Below, piece by piece: positions 28,113-38,297 of a stretch of 64,000 nucleotides of DNA (position 1 is the first letter of the stretch; each line of letters begins with the position of its first letter). A model generated the notes under the pieces. It did no database searches. It was not told where the DNA came from and saw only the letters and a program-made list of their open reading frames with translations. A program made the translations under genes and the position numbers. The DNA comes from Pseudoalteromonas shioyasakiensis (GTDB lineage Bacteria > Pseudomonadota > Gammaproteobacteria > Enterobacterales > Alteromonadaceae), in NCBI GenBank assembly GCA_013391845.1, contig CP058414.1:2652501-2716500 (forward strand), given 5' to 3'.

Positions 28113-29318
28113 ATGTTAGAAATTAAACCTATCTTTCACGCCTTATGCCGCTCAAAAGTTGGCGCTATTTTATTACTGATACAAATTGCCATCACCACTG
28201 CGATTGTCAGTAATGCCGCGTTTATTATTCAAGACAGGGTCAGCTACTTAAGCCAAGAAACAGGCTACCCTGAAGAAGATATTTTCGTTTTTAATGTCAT
28301 GATGTTTGGCAAAGACGTGTCTCCATCTCAGCAGTACGAGCTAGATGAAACTATGCTCCGTCAAATCCCAGGTGTAGTTGATGCGGCTTACTCTAGTAAT
28401 ACACCGCTTTCAGGCAGTGGATCTTCGTCAGATTTTAGTTTAAAGCCTGCACCTGAAGAGAGTAAATCCGTCCGTACGTCTTACATGTTTATCGATGAGC
28501 ATGGCATTAATACCTACGGTGTTAAGCTCATTGCTGGGCGTAACTACACCGAAGATGAAGTCATCGTGACCGATAACTATGATGAACTTTCAAAAGTAAC
28601 TGTTGTAACTAAAGCCCTAGTTGATGAGCTATTCCCTGACGGAAATGGTTTAGGTCAAACAGTTTATTTTGGTGACATTCCAATGAAAATTATTGGTGTT
28701 ATTGATCTTATGAAAGGTCCATGGCTAAAAGACAGCCGCCCAGATAACGTAGCACTGCTACCTTTTATCAAGCCAGGTACAAATGCACGTTTTGTGGTCA
28801 GAACTGAGCCAGGTCAACGTCAATCAGTTATGAATCGCGTTGAAGAGGCCATGCTTAAAAACTACAACAAACGTGTTATTTCTCGTATCCGTGGTTTAGA
28901 TGATGACAAAGAACAGTACATGGCTGAAGACACATTAATGATGAGAATGCTGGTTGTACTCATTGCAATCTTAGTGTTAGTAACTGCACTGGGTATCTTC
29001 GGACTTACCTTATTTAATATCAGTAAACGTACAAAACAGATTGGTACTCGCCGCGCTTTAGGTGCAAGAAAATCAGCCATTATTAACTACTTCTTAGTTG
29101 AAAACGCCATGATATGTGTAGTTGGTTTAGTGATTGGCGTTATTGCTGCCATATATTTAGGCCAGGTGCTGATGCAGCATTTCTCAATTGCTCAACTTGA
29201 TATTAGCTACGTGCTAGTAACAGCATTAGCAGTATTTATTATGAGTCTGTTGGCAGTACTTGCTCCAGCAAAACGGGCGGCGAACATCTCTCCGAGCATT
29301 GCAACTCGAACAATTTAG
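28113..29318 (+). CDS. FtsX-fold ABC permease 2 (MacB-type)
   Basis: 401 residues with the same plan as permease 1: an anchor at about 18-38, a periplasmic core, then three C-terminal helices including LVVLIAILVLVTALGIFGLTLF and the FtsX motif KRTKQIGTRRALGARK. It diverges clearly from permease 1, so they probably form an asymmetric pair. The periplasmic part contains acidic segments (GYPEEDIFVFN). An 81-base gap with a small hairpin-prone stretch separates it from the regulator gene. Confidence 0.92.
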   Translation: MLEIKPIFHALCRSKVGAILLLIQIAITTAIVSNAAFIIQDRVSYLSQETGYPEEDIFVFNVMMFGKDVSPSQQYELDETMLRQIPGVVDAAYSSNTPLSGSGSSSDFSLKPAPEESKSVRTSYMFIDEHGINTYGVKLIAGRNYTEDEVIVTDNYDELSKVTVVTKALVDELFPDGNGLGQTVYFGDIPMKIIGVIDLMKGPWLKDSRPDNVALLPFIKPGTNARFVVRTEPGQRQSVMNRVEEAMLKNYNKRVISRIRGLDDDKEQYMAEDTLMMRMLVVLIAILVLVTALGIFGLTLFNISKRTKQIGTRRALGARKSAIINYFLVENAMICVVGLVIGVIAAIYLGQVLMQHFSIAQLDISYVLVTALAVFIMSLLAVLAPAKRAANISPSIATRTI

Positions 29319-29399
29319 TTCTCCCAACCTATGCTACACTGGATTTACAGTGTAGCATTTATCTTGCCCCCTTATTAGGAAAATAACTAAAACAATTAT

Positions 29400-30728
29400 A
29401 TGGAAAAAATACTTATCGTCGATGATAACCCAGCCATCTTGGATGCGTTGTCATTATTACTTGAAATTCACGATTTTGAGGTCGTTACAGCAAGCAATCC
29501 TCTTGAGGCTATTCAAGCTGTGCAATATCAACGTATTGCGCTTGTTATTCAAGACATGAACTTTACCGCCGACACAACCTCAGGCGAAGAAGGCAAAGAG
29601 CTCTTTTATGCCTTACGAGACATTAACCCTCATTTACCAATTATCTTGATTACCGCATGGACTGAGCTGTCAACAGCCGTTGAACTCGTAAAAGCGGGTG
29701 CAGCTGATTATCTACCGAAACCATGGGACGATACCAAGTTACTTACCTGTGTAAATAACCTGATAGAGCTGGGTAAAGTAAAACAACAAAACGAAACCTT
29801 TACCCGCCACCAGCAAGAACGTGATGCATCTGTGCATAACGCTAATTTAGTGGGTCTTATATATAAAAGTACCGCTATGGAGCACATTGTTAATCTTGCA
29901 ATTCAAGTTGCTAAATCGGATATTTCGGTGCTTATCACAGGTCCTAATGGCAGTGGCAAAGAGCGAATTGCACAAATAATTCAGGCTAATTCATTATTAG
30001 CAGACAAACCCTTTATCACTGTTAATGCTGGCGCCCTGCCAAGCGAACTGATCGAAGCTGAGCTATTTGGTGCAGAAGCCGGTGCGTATACAGGAATTAC
30101 TAAACAGCGTATTGGTCGTTTTGAAGCCGCCGATGGTGGCACACTATTTTTAGACGAAATTGGTAACTTGCCACTCTCTGGGCAAATGAAACTATTACGC
30201 ATTTTACAAACCGGCGAATTTGAACGCTTAGGTTCAACACAAACACGCAAAGTGAATGTTAGGGTAATTTCAGCAACCAATGAAGATTTAAGTCATGCAA
30301 TTAAAACTGGTCAGTTTCGTGAAGATCTTTACTACCGTTTGAATGTCATTGAGTTAAATTTGCCAAGCCTTGCTGATCGCCCAGATGACATTTTAGCTTT
30401 GGTCGCACACTTTTTACCTGAGCGAGCATTCTCACTCAGCACAGAAAAAGCCCTACTTGCCCACAGCTGGCCTGGTAATGTTCGCGAACTTGAAAATGCC
30501 TGTAAACGTGCTGGGGTTTTAAAGCCCACAGGGATGATTGAGCTTGCCGATTTTGGCTTACAAGTTGAAGTAAATAGCCCCGCACAAACAAGAACAGAGC
30601 CAAGCAAGCAAGAGATTGAACTTGCCATGCGCGAGTACCAAGGTGTTATTGCGAAAGTGGCTCGTCATTTTGGATTAAGTCGCCAAGCCCTTTATCGTAG
30701 ACTTGATAAATTTAAGATTGATTATTAA
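29400..30728 (+). CDS. NtrC-family sigma-54-dependent response regulator
   Basis: 442 residues. Receiver domain with phosphoacceptor D52 (LVIQDMNF); AAA+ domain with Walker A GPNGSGKE (about 181-188), GAYTGI (about 228-233) in place of the usual GAFTGA sigma-54-contact loop, Walker B GTLFLDEIGNL and an arginine-finger region; C-terminal Fis-type helix-turn-helix (VARHFGLSRQALYRRLDKF). It activates sigma-54 promoters after phosphorylation. It is probably autoregulatory through the palindromes at 24568-24608. The A-to-I change at the end of the GAFTGA loop is unusual. Its stop overlaps the kinase ATG by one base. Confidence 0.93.
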   Translation: MEKILIVDDNPAILDALSLLLEIHDFEVVTASNPLEAIQAVQYQRIALVIQDMNFTADTTSGEEGKELFYALRDINPHLPIILITAWTELSTAVELVKAGAADYLPKPWDDTKLLTCVNNLIELGKVKQQNETFTRHQQERDASVHNANLVGLIYKSTAMEHIVNLAIQVAKSDISVLITGPNGSGKERIAQIIQANSLLADKPFITVNAGALPSELIEAELFGAEAGAYTGITKQRIGRFEAADGGTLFLDEIGNLPLSGQMKLLRILQTGEFERLGSTQTRKVNVRVISATNEDLSHAIKTGQFREDLYYRLNVIELNLPSLADRPDDILALVAHFLPERAFSLSTEKALLAHSWPGNVRELENACKRAGVLKPTGMIELADFGLQVEVNSPAQTRTEPSKQEIELAMREYQGVIAKVARHFGLSRQALYRRLDKFKIDY

Positions 30729-32029
30729 TGACAACACAGCGTTTTTCGTTTCGATATAAAATCATAACCTTATGTATTACAGCGTCTGTATTGCCGCTGA
30801 TATTGGTTTGTTACTTTTCGGGCATAAGCTTGTTTTACAGCATTTTAGCTCTACTTGCATGCGTGTTGATAAGTGCTCTTTTTGCCGCCCAGTTATCTGC
30901 CCCGCTCATTGATGGAATGAACTCTCTCGAAACCGGGCTACTTAATTTTAAAGATGGCGAGCTGGCTACATTATTAGCATATGAGGGCAGTGATGAGCTT
31001 GGCGATTTATGTCGGCTTTATAACCAAACTGCAAAACAGCTTCGCCAAGAAAAACAATGGATATATCAGCGAGAGCTGATGCTCGATAAAGTTTTACAAA
31101 GCTCGCCACAAGCAGTGCTTTTGACTAACGACCAAGGTTTTATCGTTTATAGCAACCACAGTGCACGCAGCTTACTCGATGCTAAATCAGCTCTTGAAGG
31201 CGCTAAACTTGAACACTTTTTAGAATCTAGCTGTGAGCAATTAACGCGCGCGATTCACAAAGGGGTCGATGGTTTATTTACCCTTGATAAAGAAGACCAA
31301 GAATCGCAAACTTGGCATATGGCGACAGGCCGATTATTACTTAATAATCAGTTTCACCAACTGTTTGTATTTAAACAGCTCACTCGCGAGCTAAGCCGCC
31401 AAGAAGTTGAAGTGTGGAAAAAAGTCATTCGCATCATTAGTCATGAGCTGAATAACTCACTCGGCCCAATGTCATCCATGCTTCATAGCGCTCAGTTATT
31501 AACTAAAGAAGTCGACGAGCCACGCTTGAAGCGGGTCTTTACTACCATTGAGGACCGCATCAAGCATCTTAATGAGTTTGTGCAAGGTTATGGCAAATTT
31601 GCCAAGTTACCAACACCGCAACTATCGACGGTTAACTGGCATACTCTTATTGAACAGCTAAAAAGCCAGTGGCAGGTTGATGTATCACTAGATGAGGGTG
31701 TAACAACTGAAGCTGATCACACACAACTAGAACAATTACTGATCAACCTATTAAAAAATGCCTATGAATCAGGTTCTAACCCTGAAGATATCAATTTAAC
31801 TGTGCAACAAGAAGCAAACGGCACTCACATCACAGTGAGCGACAAAGGCAAAGGCATGAGTGAAGCTGTGATGGCTAATGCGCTTATCCCCTTCTATTCA
31901 ACCAAGACAACTGGTAGTGGCCTAGGTTTAGCACTTTGCAGAGAAATAGTTGAAGCACACCACGGGCAAATTAGCTTACACAACCGCGAGCAAGGTGGCT
32001 TAAGCGTGCATGTTTTATTACCCTCATAA
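30728..32029 (+). CDS. Sensor histidine kinase of the exporter operon (NtrB/PAS type)
   Basis: 433 residues. Two membrane helices at about 12-30 and 36-56 with almost no periplasmic loop, then a HAMP-like stretch, a PAS-like region (about 115-215), HisKA with His in IRIISHELNNSLGP (about 240), and a HATPase with NLLKNAYESGS, VSDKGKGMS and TGSGLGLALCREIVE. The missing periplasmic domain suggests it senses within the membrane, the cytosol, or through the transporter itself. Translationally coupled to the regulator (TAATG). Confidence 0.92.
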   Translation: MTTQRFSFRYKIITLCITASVLPLILVCYFSGISLFYSILALLACVLISALFAAQLSAPLIDGMNSLETGLLNFKDGELATLLAYEGSDELGDLCRLYNQTAKQLRQEKQWIYQRELMLDKVLQSSPQAVLLTNDQGFIVYSNHSARSLLDAKSALEGAKLEHFLESSCEQLTRAIHKGVDGLFTLDKEDQESQTWHMATGRLLLNNQFHQLFVFKQLTRELSRQEVEVWKKVIRIISHELNNSLGPMSSMLHSAQLLTKEVDEPRLKRVFTTIEDRIKHLNEFVQGYGKFAKLPTPQLSTVNWHTLIEQLKSQWQVDVSLDEGVTTEADHTQLEQLLINLLKNAYESGSNPEDINLTVQQEANGTHITVSDKGKGMSEAVMANALIPFYSTKTTGSGLGLALCREIVEAHHGQISLHNREQGGLSVHVLLPS

Positions 32030-32054
32030 TACCTATAAGCAATAATATTGGTAT

Positions 32055-32082
32055 AAAAAAAGCCGCAATCAGCGGCTTTTTT
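32055..32082. terminator. Bidirectional intrinsic terminator
   Basis: AAAAAAAGCCGC and GCGGCTTTTTT around a five-base loop, ending both the exporter operon and grxD. Confidence 0.9.
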
Positions 32083-32097
32083 CTACACTAAATTCGA

Positions 32098-32436
32098 TTA
32101 TTCAGCGTCTTTTTCTTTGTACTTTGCAGCTGTTTCAGTAATTAGTGGTTGTAATTCACCACGCTGAAACATTTCGATGATAATGTCACAACCACCGATA
32201 AGCTCGCCTTCTACCCATAATTGTGGGAATGTTGGCCAGTTTGCGTATGCAGGTAACTCTGCACGGATGTCTGGGTTAAGTAGAATGTCAACGTAAGCAA
32301 ACTGCTCACCACATGCCATAAGTGCTTGTGATGCTTGTGAAGAAAAACCACAGTTAGGTAACTTTGGTGATCCCTTCATGTAAAGAAGGATTGGATTTTC
32401 AGAAATTTGCTGTTTAATTTTATCGATGGTTTCCAT
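32098..32436 (-). CDS. grxD: Monothiol glutaredoxin (Grx4/GrxD)
   Basis: 112 residues. The active site CGFS has its Cys at 29 (KLPNCGFSSQAS), followed by the glutathione-binding WPTFPQLWVEGELIGGCDI. This class carries [2Fe-2S] clusters with glutathione and helps iron-sulfur trafficking. Divergent from sodB, which is a common neighbour of grxD in gammaproteobacteria. The ATG at 32436 lies just after AGGTTGTAA on the minus strand. Confidence 0.95.
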   Translation of the reverse strand: METIDKIKQQISENPILLYMKGSPKLPNCGFSSQASQALMACGEQFAYVDILLNPDIRAELPAYANWPTFPQLWVEGELIGGCDIIIEMFQRGELQPLITETAAKYKEKDAE

Positions 32437-32613
32437 TTACAACCTCAAAAAAGACATTGGCTTACTACATTGGCCTTGAAAAAGTTTCACTGTGGCCTCA
32501 GATATATAACTTAAAATCGGCATTCGTAGCCACAATTTTAAATAGTCTTTAGCAATAGCATTGCTGTTTGCTAAAACTTGAGTAAAATACTCAACAATTA
32601 TAGTAACACTATA

Positions 32614-32627
32614 ATACCACTTGGTAT
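32614..32627. promoter_or_regulatory. Inverted repeat between grxD and sodB
   Basis: ATACCA-CT-TGGTAT, about 75 bases before the sodB start codon. It may be an operator or one of the short TTATACCAAT-type repeats scattered in this genome (another example near 42815). Confidence 0.4.
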
Positions 32628-32700
32628 AGGGAAGTACGCTGTTTACCTTGCTATTACCTATAACTGAGTGGACTATCAACCAAGAAGATGGAGATAAAAA

Positions 32701-33282
32701 ATGGCATTTGAACTACCGTCACTACCATACGCAATCGATGCATTAGAGCCACATATTTCAAAAGAGACTCTAGAGTTTCACCACGGTAAACACCACAACA
32801 CTTACGTTGTGAAATTAAACGGTCTGATCCCAGGCACAGAATTCGAAAACAAATCTCTAGAAGAAATCGTATGTTCTTCAGAAGGTGGCGTATTTAACAA
32901 TGCTGCACAAATCTGGAACCACACTTTCTACTGGAACAGCCTATCTCCAAACGGTGGTGGCGAGCCTACTGGCGCAATCGCTGACGCGATCAATGCTAAA
33001 TGGGGTTCTTTCGACGCATTCAAAGAAGCGTTAAACGATAAAGCAGTAAACAACTTTGGTTCAAGCTGGACTTGGTTAGTTAAACTAGCTGACGGCACAC
33101 TTGATATCGTAAACACGTCAAATGCTGCAACTCCATTAACTGATGAAGGTGTTACACCAATCCTAACTGTGGATCTTTGGGAACACGCTTACTACATCGA
33201 TTACCGTAACGTTCGTCCAGATTACCTAAAAGGTTTCTGGGCATTAGTTAACTGGGACTTCGCGAACGCTAACTTCGCTTAA
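32701..33282 (+). CDS. sodB: Superoxide dismutase, Fe type
   Basis: 193 residues. Metal ligands are visible: His27 ([13 protein letters not shown]), the His in IWNHTFYW, and Asp/His in [32 protein letters not shown] marks the iron-type subgroup. It converts superoxide to oxygen and peroxide in the cytosol. Ribosome site GATGGAGAT. It has its own promoter region and terminator. Confidence 0.97.
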   Translation: MAFELPSLPYAIDALEPHISKETLEFHHGKHHNTYVVKLNGLIPGTEFENKSLEEIVCSSEGGVFNNAAQIWNHTFYWNSLSPNGGGEPTGAIADAINAKWGSFDAFKEALNDKAVNNFGSSWTWLVKLADGTLDIVNTSNAATPLTDEGVTPILTVDLWEHAYYIDYRNVRPDYLKGFWALVNWDFANANFA

Positions 33283-33304
33283 TCTTCTGTTACTAACAGT
33301 AATC

Positions 33305-33331
33305 CAAAAAAGACGCTTCGGCGTCTTTTTT
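33305..33331 (+). terminator. Intrinsic terminator of sodB
   Basis: AAAAAAGACGC, TTCG tetraloop, GCGTCTTTTTT. Confidence 0.93.
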
Positions 33332-33521
33332 ATTGCCATTGCACGCCCCCTCTAAGTCGCAGCCAAGTCCTCAGCCAAAAAGCGTAATCAAGATGAGCTT
33401 TTTTCAATTAAATTCTTAATTTTCTTGCGCAAAAATTCAAAATCGTGACTAAGCTTTAATTAGCCTTTGCTTTTCTCTTAATCTAATTACACGTCATTTT
33501 AGCGGGTTTTCGGAGGTCTCT

Positions 33522-35444
33522 ATGAGTATTTTTGAGCATTACCAATCACGATACGAAGCAGCGCAAGAAGAAGAATACAGTATTGAGGAATTTCTCGAAA
33601 TCTGTAAGAAGGATAAATCAGCTTATGCCAGCGCACCTGAACGTCTATTGATGGCGATCGGTGAGCCGGAAATTATCGACACATCGACCGATGCGCGCTT
33701 AAGCAGGCTGTTTTCAAATCGCGTAGTTGCACGCTACCCTGCATTTCACGATTTTTATGGTATGGAAGATGCCATTGAACAAATCGTCTCTTACTTAAAG
33801 CATGCTGCGCAGGGCTTAGAAGAATGTAAGCAAGTGCTGTATTTACTTGGCCCAGTAGGTGGTGGTAAATCATCAATTGCTGAAAAGCTTAAATATTTAA
33901 TGCAACAAGTACCAATTTACTCAATAAAAGGCTCGCCCGTCAACGACCACCCTCTAGCGTTATTTGACCCAAATGAAGACGCTGAGCTTTTAGAAAAAGA
34001 ATACGCCATTAAGCCACGTTATTTAAAAACAGTGATGTCACCATGGGCTGCAAAACGCTTAAGTGAGTTTAATGGTGATATTAGCCAATTCAGAGTAGTT
34101 AAGCGCTACCCATCAATTTTAAATCAAATCGCAATTGCCAAAACAGAACCGGGCGATGAAAACAATCAAGATATTTCAGCTTTGGTAGGTAAAGTAGATA
34201 TTCGCCAGCTTGAGCACTTTGCGCAAAACGACCCTGATGCATATGCATACTCTGGTGCCCTTTGCTTAGCAAACCAAGGCTTAATGGAGTTTGTGGAAAT
34301 GTTTAAAGCGCCAATCAAGGTGCTACACCCACTGCTTACAGCCACTCAAGAAGGCAATTACAACGGCACAGAAGGTATTAGTGCCCTACCGTTTAATGGC
34401 ATGATATTAGCTCACTCAAATGAATCTGAGTGGCAAACATTTAAGAACAACAAAAATAATGAAGCATTTTTAGACCGTGTTTACATCGTCAAAGTACCTT
34501 ATTGTTTACGTGTGTCTGAAGAAGTTAAAATTTACAATAAACTACTTGAAAACAGTGAGTTACATGATGCACCATGTGCACCCGGCACATTAAAGACATT
34601 GGCGCAATTTACCACACTTTCGCGGATTAAAGAGCCAGAAAACTCAAGCATTTATTCAAAAATGCGAGTCTATGATGGCGAAAGCTTAAAAGACACCGAC
34701 CCGAAAGCTAAGTCGTATCAAGAATACCGCGACTACGCCGGTGTTGATGAAGGCATGACAGGGCTATCTACCCGCTTTGCGTTTAAGATTCTATCGCGGG
34801 TATTTAACTTCGATACCACAGAAGTAGCTGCTAACCCCGTGCACTTATTCTATGTGCTGGAGCAGCAAATTGAGCGTGAGCAGTTTACTGCCGATGTTGA
34901 GGAGCGTTACTTAAGCCACTTAAAAGGTTACCTCATTCCTCAGTACGTTGAGTTTATCGGTAAAGAGTTACAAACGGCGTATTTAGAATCTTATTCTGAA
35001 TACGGACAAAACATCTTCGACCGTTACGTCACTTATGCTGATTTCTGGATCCAAGATCAAGAATATCGTGACCCAGATACAGGCCAGCTATTTGACCGTG
35101 CAGCACTCAATGCAGAGCTTGAGAAGATTGAAAAACCTGCGGGTATTTCAAATCCTAAAGATTTCCGTAATGAAATTGTCAACTTTGTATTGCGTGCGCG
35201 TGCACACAACCAAGGCAAGAACCCGCTTTGGACCAGTTACGAAAAACTTCGCACTGTTATTGAGAAAAAAATGTTCTCAAACACTGAAGACCTACTGCCT
35301 GTTATTTCTTTCAATGCGAAAACCTCGGCTGAAGATCAGAAAAAACACGAAGACTTTGTCAATCGTATGGTTGAGAAAGGCTATACCCAAAAACAAGTAC
35401 GTTTACTTTCTGAATGGTATTTACGCGTTAGAAAATCGCAGTAA
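33522..35444 (+). CDS. prkA: PrkA/YeaG-type serine protein kinase
   Basis: 640 residues. An AAA-like ATPase domain with Walker [10 protein letters not shown] (about 110) is followed by a C-terminal PrkA domain. The opening [24 protein letters not shown] is typical of YeaG. In enterobacteria YeaG-YeaH act in nutrient-limitation stress and are RpoS-dependent. Strong ribosome site (TCGGAGG). First gene of prkA-yeaH-spoVR-usp, spaced 26, 20 and 5 bases. Confidence 0.95.
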   Translation: MSIFEHYQSRYEAAQEEEYSIEEFLEICKKDKSAYASAPERLLMAIGEPEIIDTSTDARLSRLFSNRVVARYPAFHDFYGMEDAIEQIVSYLKHAAQGLEECKQVLYLLGPVGGGKSSIAEKLKYLMQQVPIYSIKGSPVNDHPLALFDPNEDAELLEKEYAIKPRYLKTVMSPWAAKRLSEFNGDISQFRVVKRYPSILNQIAIAKTEPGDENNQDISALVGKVDIRQLEHFAQNDPDAYAYSGALCLANQGLMEFVEMFKAPIKVLHPLLTATQEGNYNGTEGISALPFNGMILAHSNESEWQTFKNNKNNEAFLDRVYIVKVPYCLRVSEEVKIYNKLLENSELHDAPCAPGTLKTLAQFTTLSRIKEPENSSIYSKMRVYDGESLKDTDPKAKSYQEYRDYAGVDEGMTGLSTRFAFKILSRVFNFDTTEVAANPVHLFYVLEQQIEREQFTADVEERYLSHLKGYLIPQYVEFIGKELQTAYLESYSEYGQNIFDRYVTYADFWIQDQEYRDPDTGQLFDRAALNAELEKIEKPAGISNPKDFRNEIVNFVLRARAHNQGKNPLWTSYEKLRTVIEKKMFSNTEDLLPVISFNAKTSAEDQKKHEDFVNRMVEKGYTQKQVRLLSEWYLRVRKSQ

Positions 35445-35470
35445 AAAACGTTTGTTTTAAGGGGGTTGTT

Positions 35471-36757
35471 ATGGCGCATTTTATTGACCGACGCCTGAAT
35501 GGAAAAAACAAAAGTACCTTGAATCGTCAACGGTTCATCAGGCGTTATAAGAAACAGATTAAAGAAGCGGTATCTGATGCCATTAATAAGCGTAGCGTAA
35601 CCGATACTACCAGCGGCGAGAGTATTTCTATTCCGCAACGTGATATCAGTGAACCTATTTTTCATCAAGGACGTGGCGGTGACCGCGAACAAATCCACCC
35701 AGGTAATGATCAATTCTCTACGGGCGATAAAATCAAGCGGCCGCAAGGGGGTGGTCAAGGTGGAGGCAGTGGCGAAGGTGAAGCCAGTGACTCGGGTGAA
35801 GGACAAGATGACTTTGTATTCTCCATTTCAAAGGATGAATACTTAGACTTACTGTTCGAAGATCTTGAACTGCCTAACCTACAACAAAATCAGCTAGATA
35901 AACTCGTACAAATGAAAACCCATCGTGCAGGTTTTTGTAATGATGGCATGCCAAGCAATATTGATATAGTGCGCTCATTACAAGGCTCACTTGCTCGCAG
36001 AGTAGCAATGACCGCAGGCAAAAAGCGCCACCTTGCTGAGCTTGAAGGTCAGTTAGCGTTGCTAAAAGCAGAGGAAGAACCAGACAAAGCTGCCATTGCG
36101 TTACTCGAACGTCAAATTGAGGAACTACAAAGTCGCATTAACGCAGTGCCATTTATTGATAATTATGACCTACGTTTTCGTAATTATGAAAAACAGCCAC
36201 ATCCTACAAGCAAAGCAGTGATGTTTTGCTTAATGGATGTCTCAGGTTCGATGGACCAAGCTACTAAAGATATGGCAAAACGCTTTTATATTTTGCTTTA
36301 TCAATTTCTAACCCGCAGCTACAAAAATATAGAAGTCGTCTATATTCGCCATCATACCCAAGCGAAAGAAGTAGATGAGCAAGAGTTTTTCTATTCTCAG
36401 GAAACGGGTGGCACAATTGTATCGAGCGCATTAAAGCTAATGAACGAAATTATCGCTGATCGCTACAACCCAGAAGAGTGGAACATTTATGCAGCACAAG
36501 CCTCTGATGGCGACAACTGGGCAGACGACTCACCGAACTGTGGCGAAATTTTACGTAATAAACTACTAAAGGCGGTGCGCTATTACGCCTACATCGAAAT
36601 TACAGCCCGTGCCCATCAAAGCTTGTGGCGAGAGTATCAGTCGATAGCGCAAACCCACGACAATTTTGCAATGCAACATATCCGGGGCGTTGAGGACATT
36701 TACCCTATTTTCCGTGAATTATTTAAAAAGAATCGTCAGCAGCAAGGCGCCGCATAG
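35471..36757 (+). CDS. yeaH: YeaH family protein (DUF444, von Willebrand-like)
   Basis: 428 residues. A basic N-terminus, a Gly/Ser-rich linker (about 92-112, [19 protein letters not shown]) and a C-terminal half with [21 protein letters not shown], which is the DxSxS metal-ion-dependent adhesion motif of VWA domains. YeaH is the regular partner of the PrkA kinase. Ribosome site AAGGGGG. It sits between prkA and spoVR, as in enterobacteria and pseudomonads for the first pair. Confidence 0.95.
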   Translation: MAHFIDRRLNGKNKSTLNRQRFIRRYKKQIKEAVSDAINKRSVTDTTSGESISIPQRDISEPIFHQGRGGDREQIHPGNDQFSTGDKIKRPQGGGQGGGSGEGEASDSGEGQDDFVFSISKDEYLDLLFEDLELPNLQQNQLDKLVQMKTHRAGFCNDGMPSNIDIVRSLQGSLARRVAMTAGKKRHLAELEGQLALLKAEEEPDKAAIALLERQIEELQSRINAVPFIDNYDLRFRNYEKQPHPTSKAVMFCLMDVSGSMDQATKDMAKRFYILLYQFLTRSYKNIEVVYIRHHTQAKEVDEQEFFYSQETGGTIVSSALKLMNEIIADRYNPEEWNIYAAQASDGDNWADDSPNCGEILRNKLLKAVRYYAYIEITARAHQSLWREYQSIAQTHDNFAMQHIRGVEDIYPIFRELFKKNRQQQGAA

Positions 36758-36777
36758 CCTTGCGAGTGAGGTAAAGT

Positions 36778-38292
36778 ATGGCCGATAAACGTATTAGTGA
36801 CGGTCCTGATTGGACATTTGATTTATTAGCAGAGTATCAAACTGAGATTGAGCGGGTTGCGAAAATTTATAAACTCGATACCTACCCAAATCAAATTGAG
36901 GTGATCACCGCAGAACAAATGATGGATGCCTATTCCAGTGTAGGGATGCCGATTGGCTACAGCCACTGGTCGTATGGTAAAAAATTCATTCAAACAGAAC
37001 AAAACTATAAACGAGGACAAATGGGCCTCGCTTATGAAATTGTTATTAACTCAGACCCTTGTATTGCTTATTTAATGGAAGAAAATACCCTACCAATGCA
37101 AGCTTTGGTAATGGCTCATGCTTGCTATGGCCACAACTCGTTTTTTAAAGGTAATTACTTATTTAAAACCTGGACCGATGCCAGCTCAATTATCGATTAC
37201 TTGTTATTTGCAAAAAATTACATAGCTAAATGCGAAGAAAAATACGGCATTACCGAGGTCGAAAACCTGATTGATTCATGTCATGCCCTTATGAATTATG
37301 GTGTAGACCGTTACAAGCGCCCGCAACGAATTTCACTGTATGAAGAACAAAAGCGCCAACAAGAACGTGAAGATTACCTACAATCACAAGTGAATGAACT
37401 TTGGCGTACTATTCCAACCTCACAGCAAGAGTCTAAAAAGCGTGAGCGCCGCTTTCCTGATGAGCCACAAGAAAACATTTTGTACTTCATCGAGAAAAAT
37501 GCCCCGCTGCTTGAGTCATGGCAACGGGAAGTCATCCGTATTGTTCGTAAGATTTCTCAATATTTTTATCCACAAAAACAAACTCAAGTTATGAATGAGG
37601 GCTGGGCAACATTTTGGCATTACACCATTTTGAACCACCTTTACGATGAAGGAAAACTCACAGATGCCTTTATGCTCGAGTTTTTACAAAGCCATACAAA
37701 TGTAGTGTATCAACCACCATACAACAGTAACTATTATTCAGGTATAAACCCTTATGCCCTTGGCTTTAACATGATGGTTGATATCCGCAGAATGTGTGAA
37801 AACCCAACTGATGAAGATAAAAAGTGGTTCCCTGAATATGCAGGCAGCGATTGGTTAGAGACGCTGCATTTCGCAATGCAAAACTTTAAAGACGAGAGCT
37901 TTATAAGCCAGTTTTTATCGCCGAAAATAATTCGTGATTTTAAATTATTTACCATTATTGACCATGAAAAAGAACCGACTCTTAATGTGGGGGCAATTCA
38001 TGATGAGCTAGGTTATCAACAAGTTCGTGAAACGCTTTCGGCTCAATATAACTTAAGTAATCTCGAGCCAAATATTCAAGTCTATAACGTTGATATCAGA
38101 GGAGATCGTTCATTAACTCTGCGCTATGTCCCCCATAACAATATTCCCTTAGCTAAATCAAAAGATGAAGTGCTAAAACACCTTTACAGGCTATGGGGCT
38201 TTAAGGTAAAACTGGAACAAGAAACCTCAACAGGTGAAGTTTCATTACTGGGTGAATGCCCAAGCAGTGATACCCGACACACAACAGAGTAG
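36778..38292 (+). CDS. SpoVR family protein (YcgB-like)
   Basis: 504 residues, the family length. Conserved blocks include IGYSHWSYGKKF, MAHACYGHNSFFKGNY, MNEGWATFWHYTILN, and PPYNSNYYSGINPYALGF. The biochemical role is unknown across the family, although the histidine-rich blocks suggest metal binding. The gene clusters with prkA and yeaH in many bacteria and is stress-induced. The 20-base gap from yeaH shows cotranscription. Confidence 0.95.
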   Translation: MADKRISDGPDWTFDLLAEYQTEIERVAKIYKLDTYPNQIEVITAEQMMDAYSSVGMPIGYSHWSYGKKFIQTEQNYKRGQMGLAYEIVINSDPCIAYLMEENTLPMQALVMAHACYGHNSFFKGNYLFKTWTDASSIIDYLLFAKNYIAKCEEKYGITEVENLIDSCHALMNYGVDRYKRPQRISLYEEQKRQQEREDYLQSQVNELWRTIPTSQQESKKRERRFPDEPQENILYFIEKNAPLLESWQREVIRIVRKISQYFYPQKQTQVMNEGWATFWHYTILNHLYDEGKLTDAFMLEFLQSHTNVVYQPPYNSNYYSGINPYALGFNMMVDIRRMCENPTDEDKKWFPEYAGSDWLETLHFAMQNFKDESFISQFLSPKIIRDFKLFTIIDHEKEPTLNVGAIHDELGYQQVRETLSAQYNLSNLEPNIQVYNVDIRGDRSLTLRYVPHNNIPLAKSKDEVLKHLYRLWGFKVKLEQETSTGEVSLLGECPSSDTRHTTE

Positions 38293-38297
38293 CCAAA

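Noticed and set aside
32437..32679. 80-codon minus-strand frame next to grxD
   Set aside because: It covers the sodB/grxD divergent promoter region, has no family resemblance or good ribosome site, and fills ordinary AT-rich spacer.
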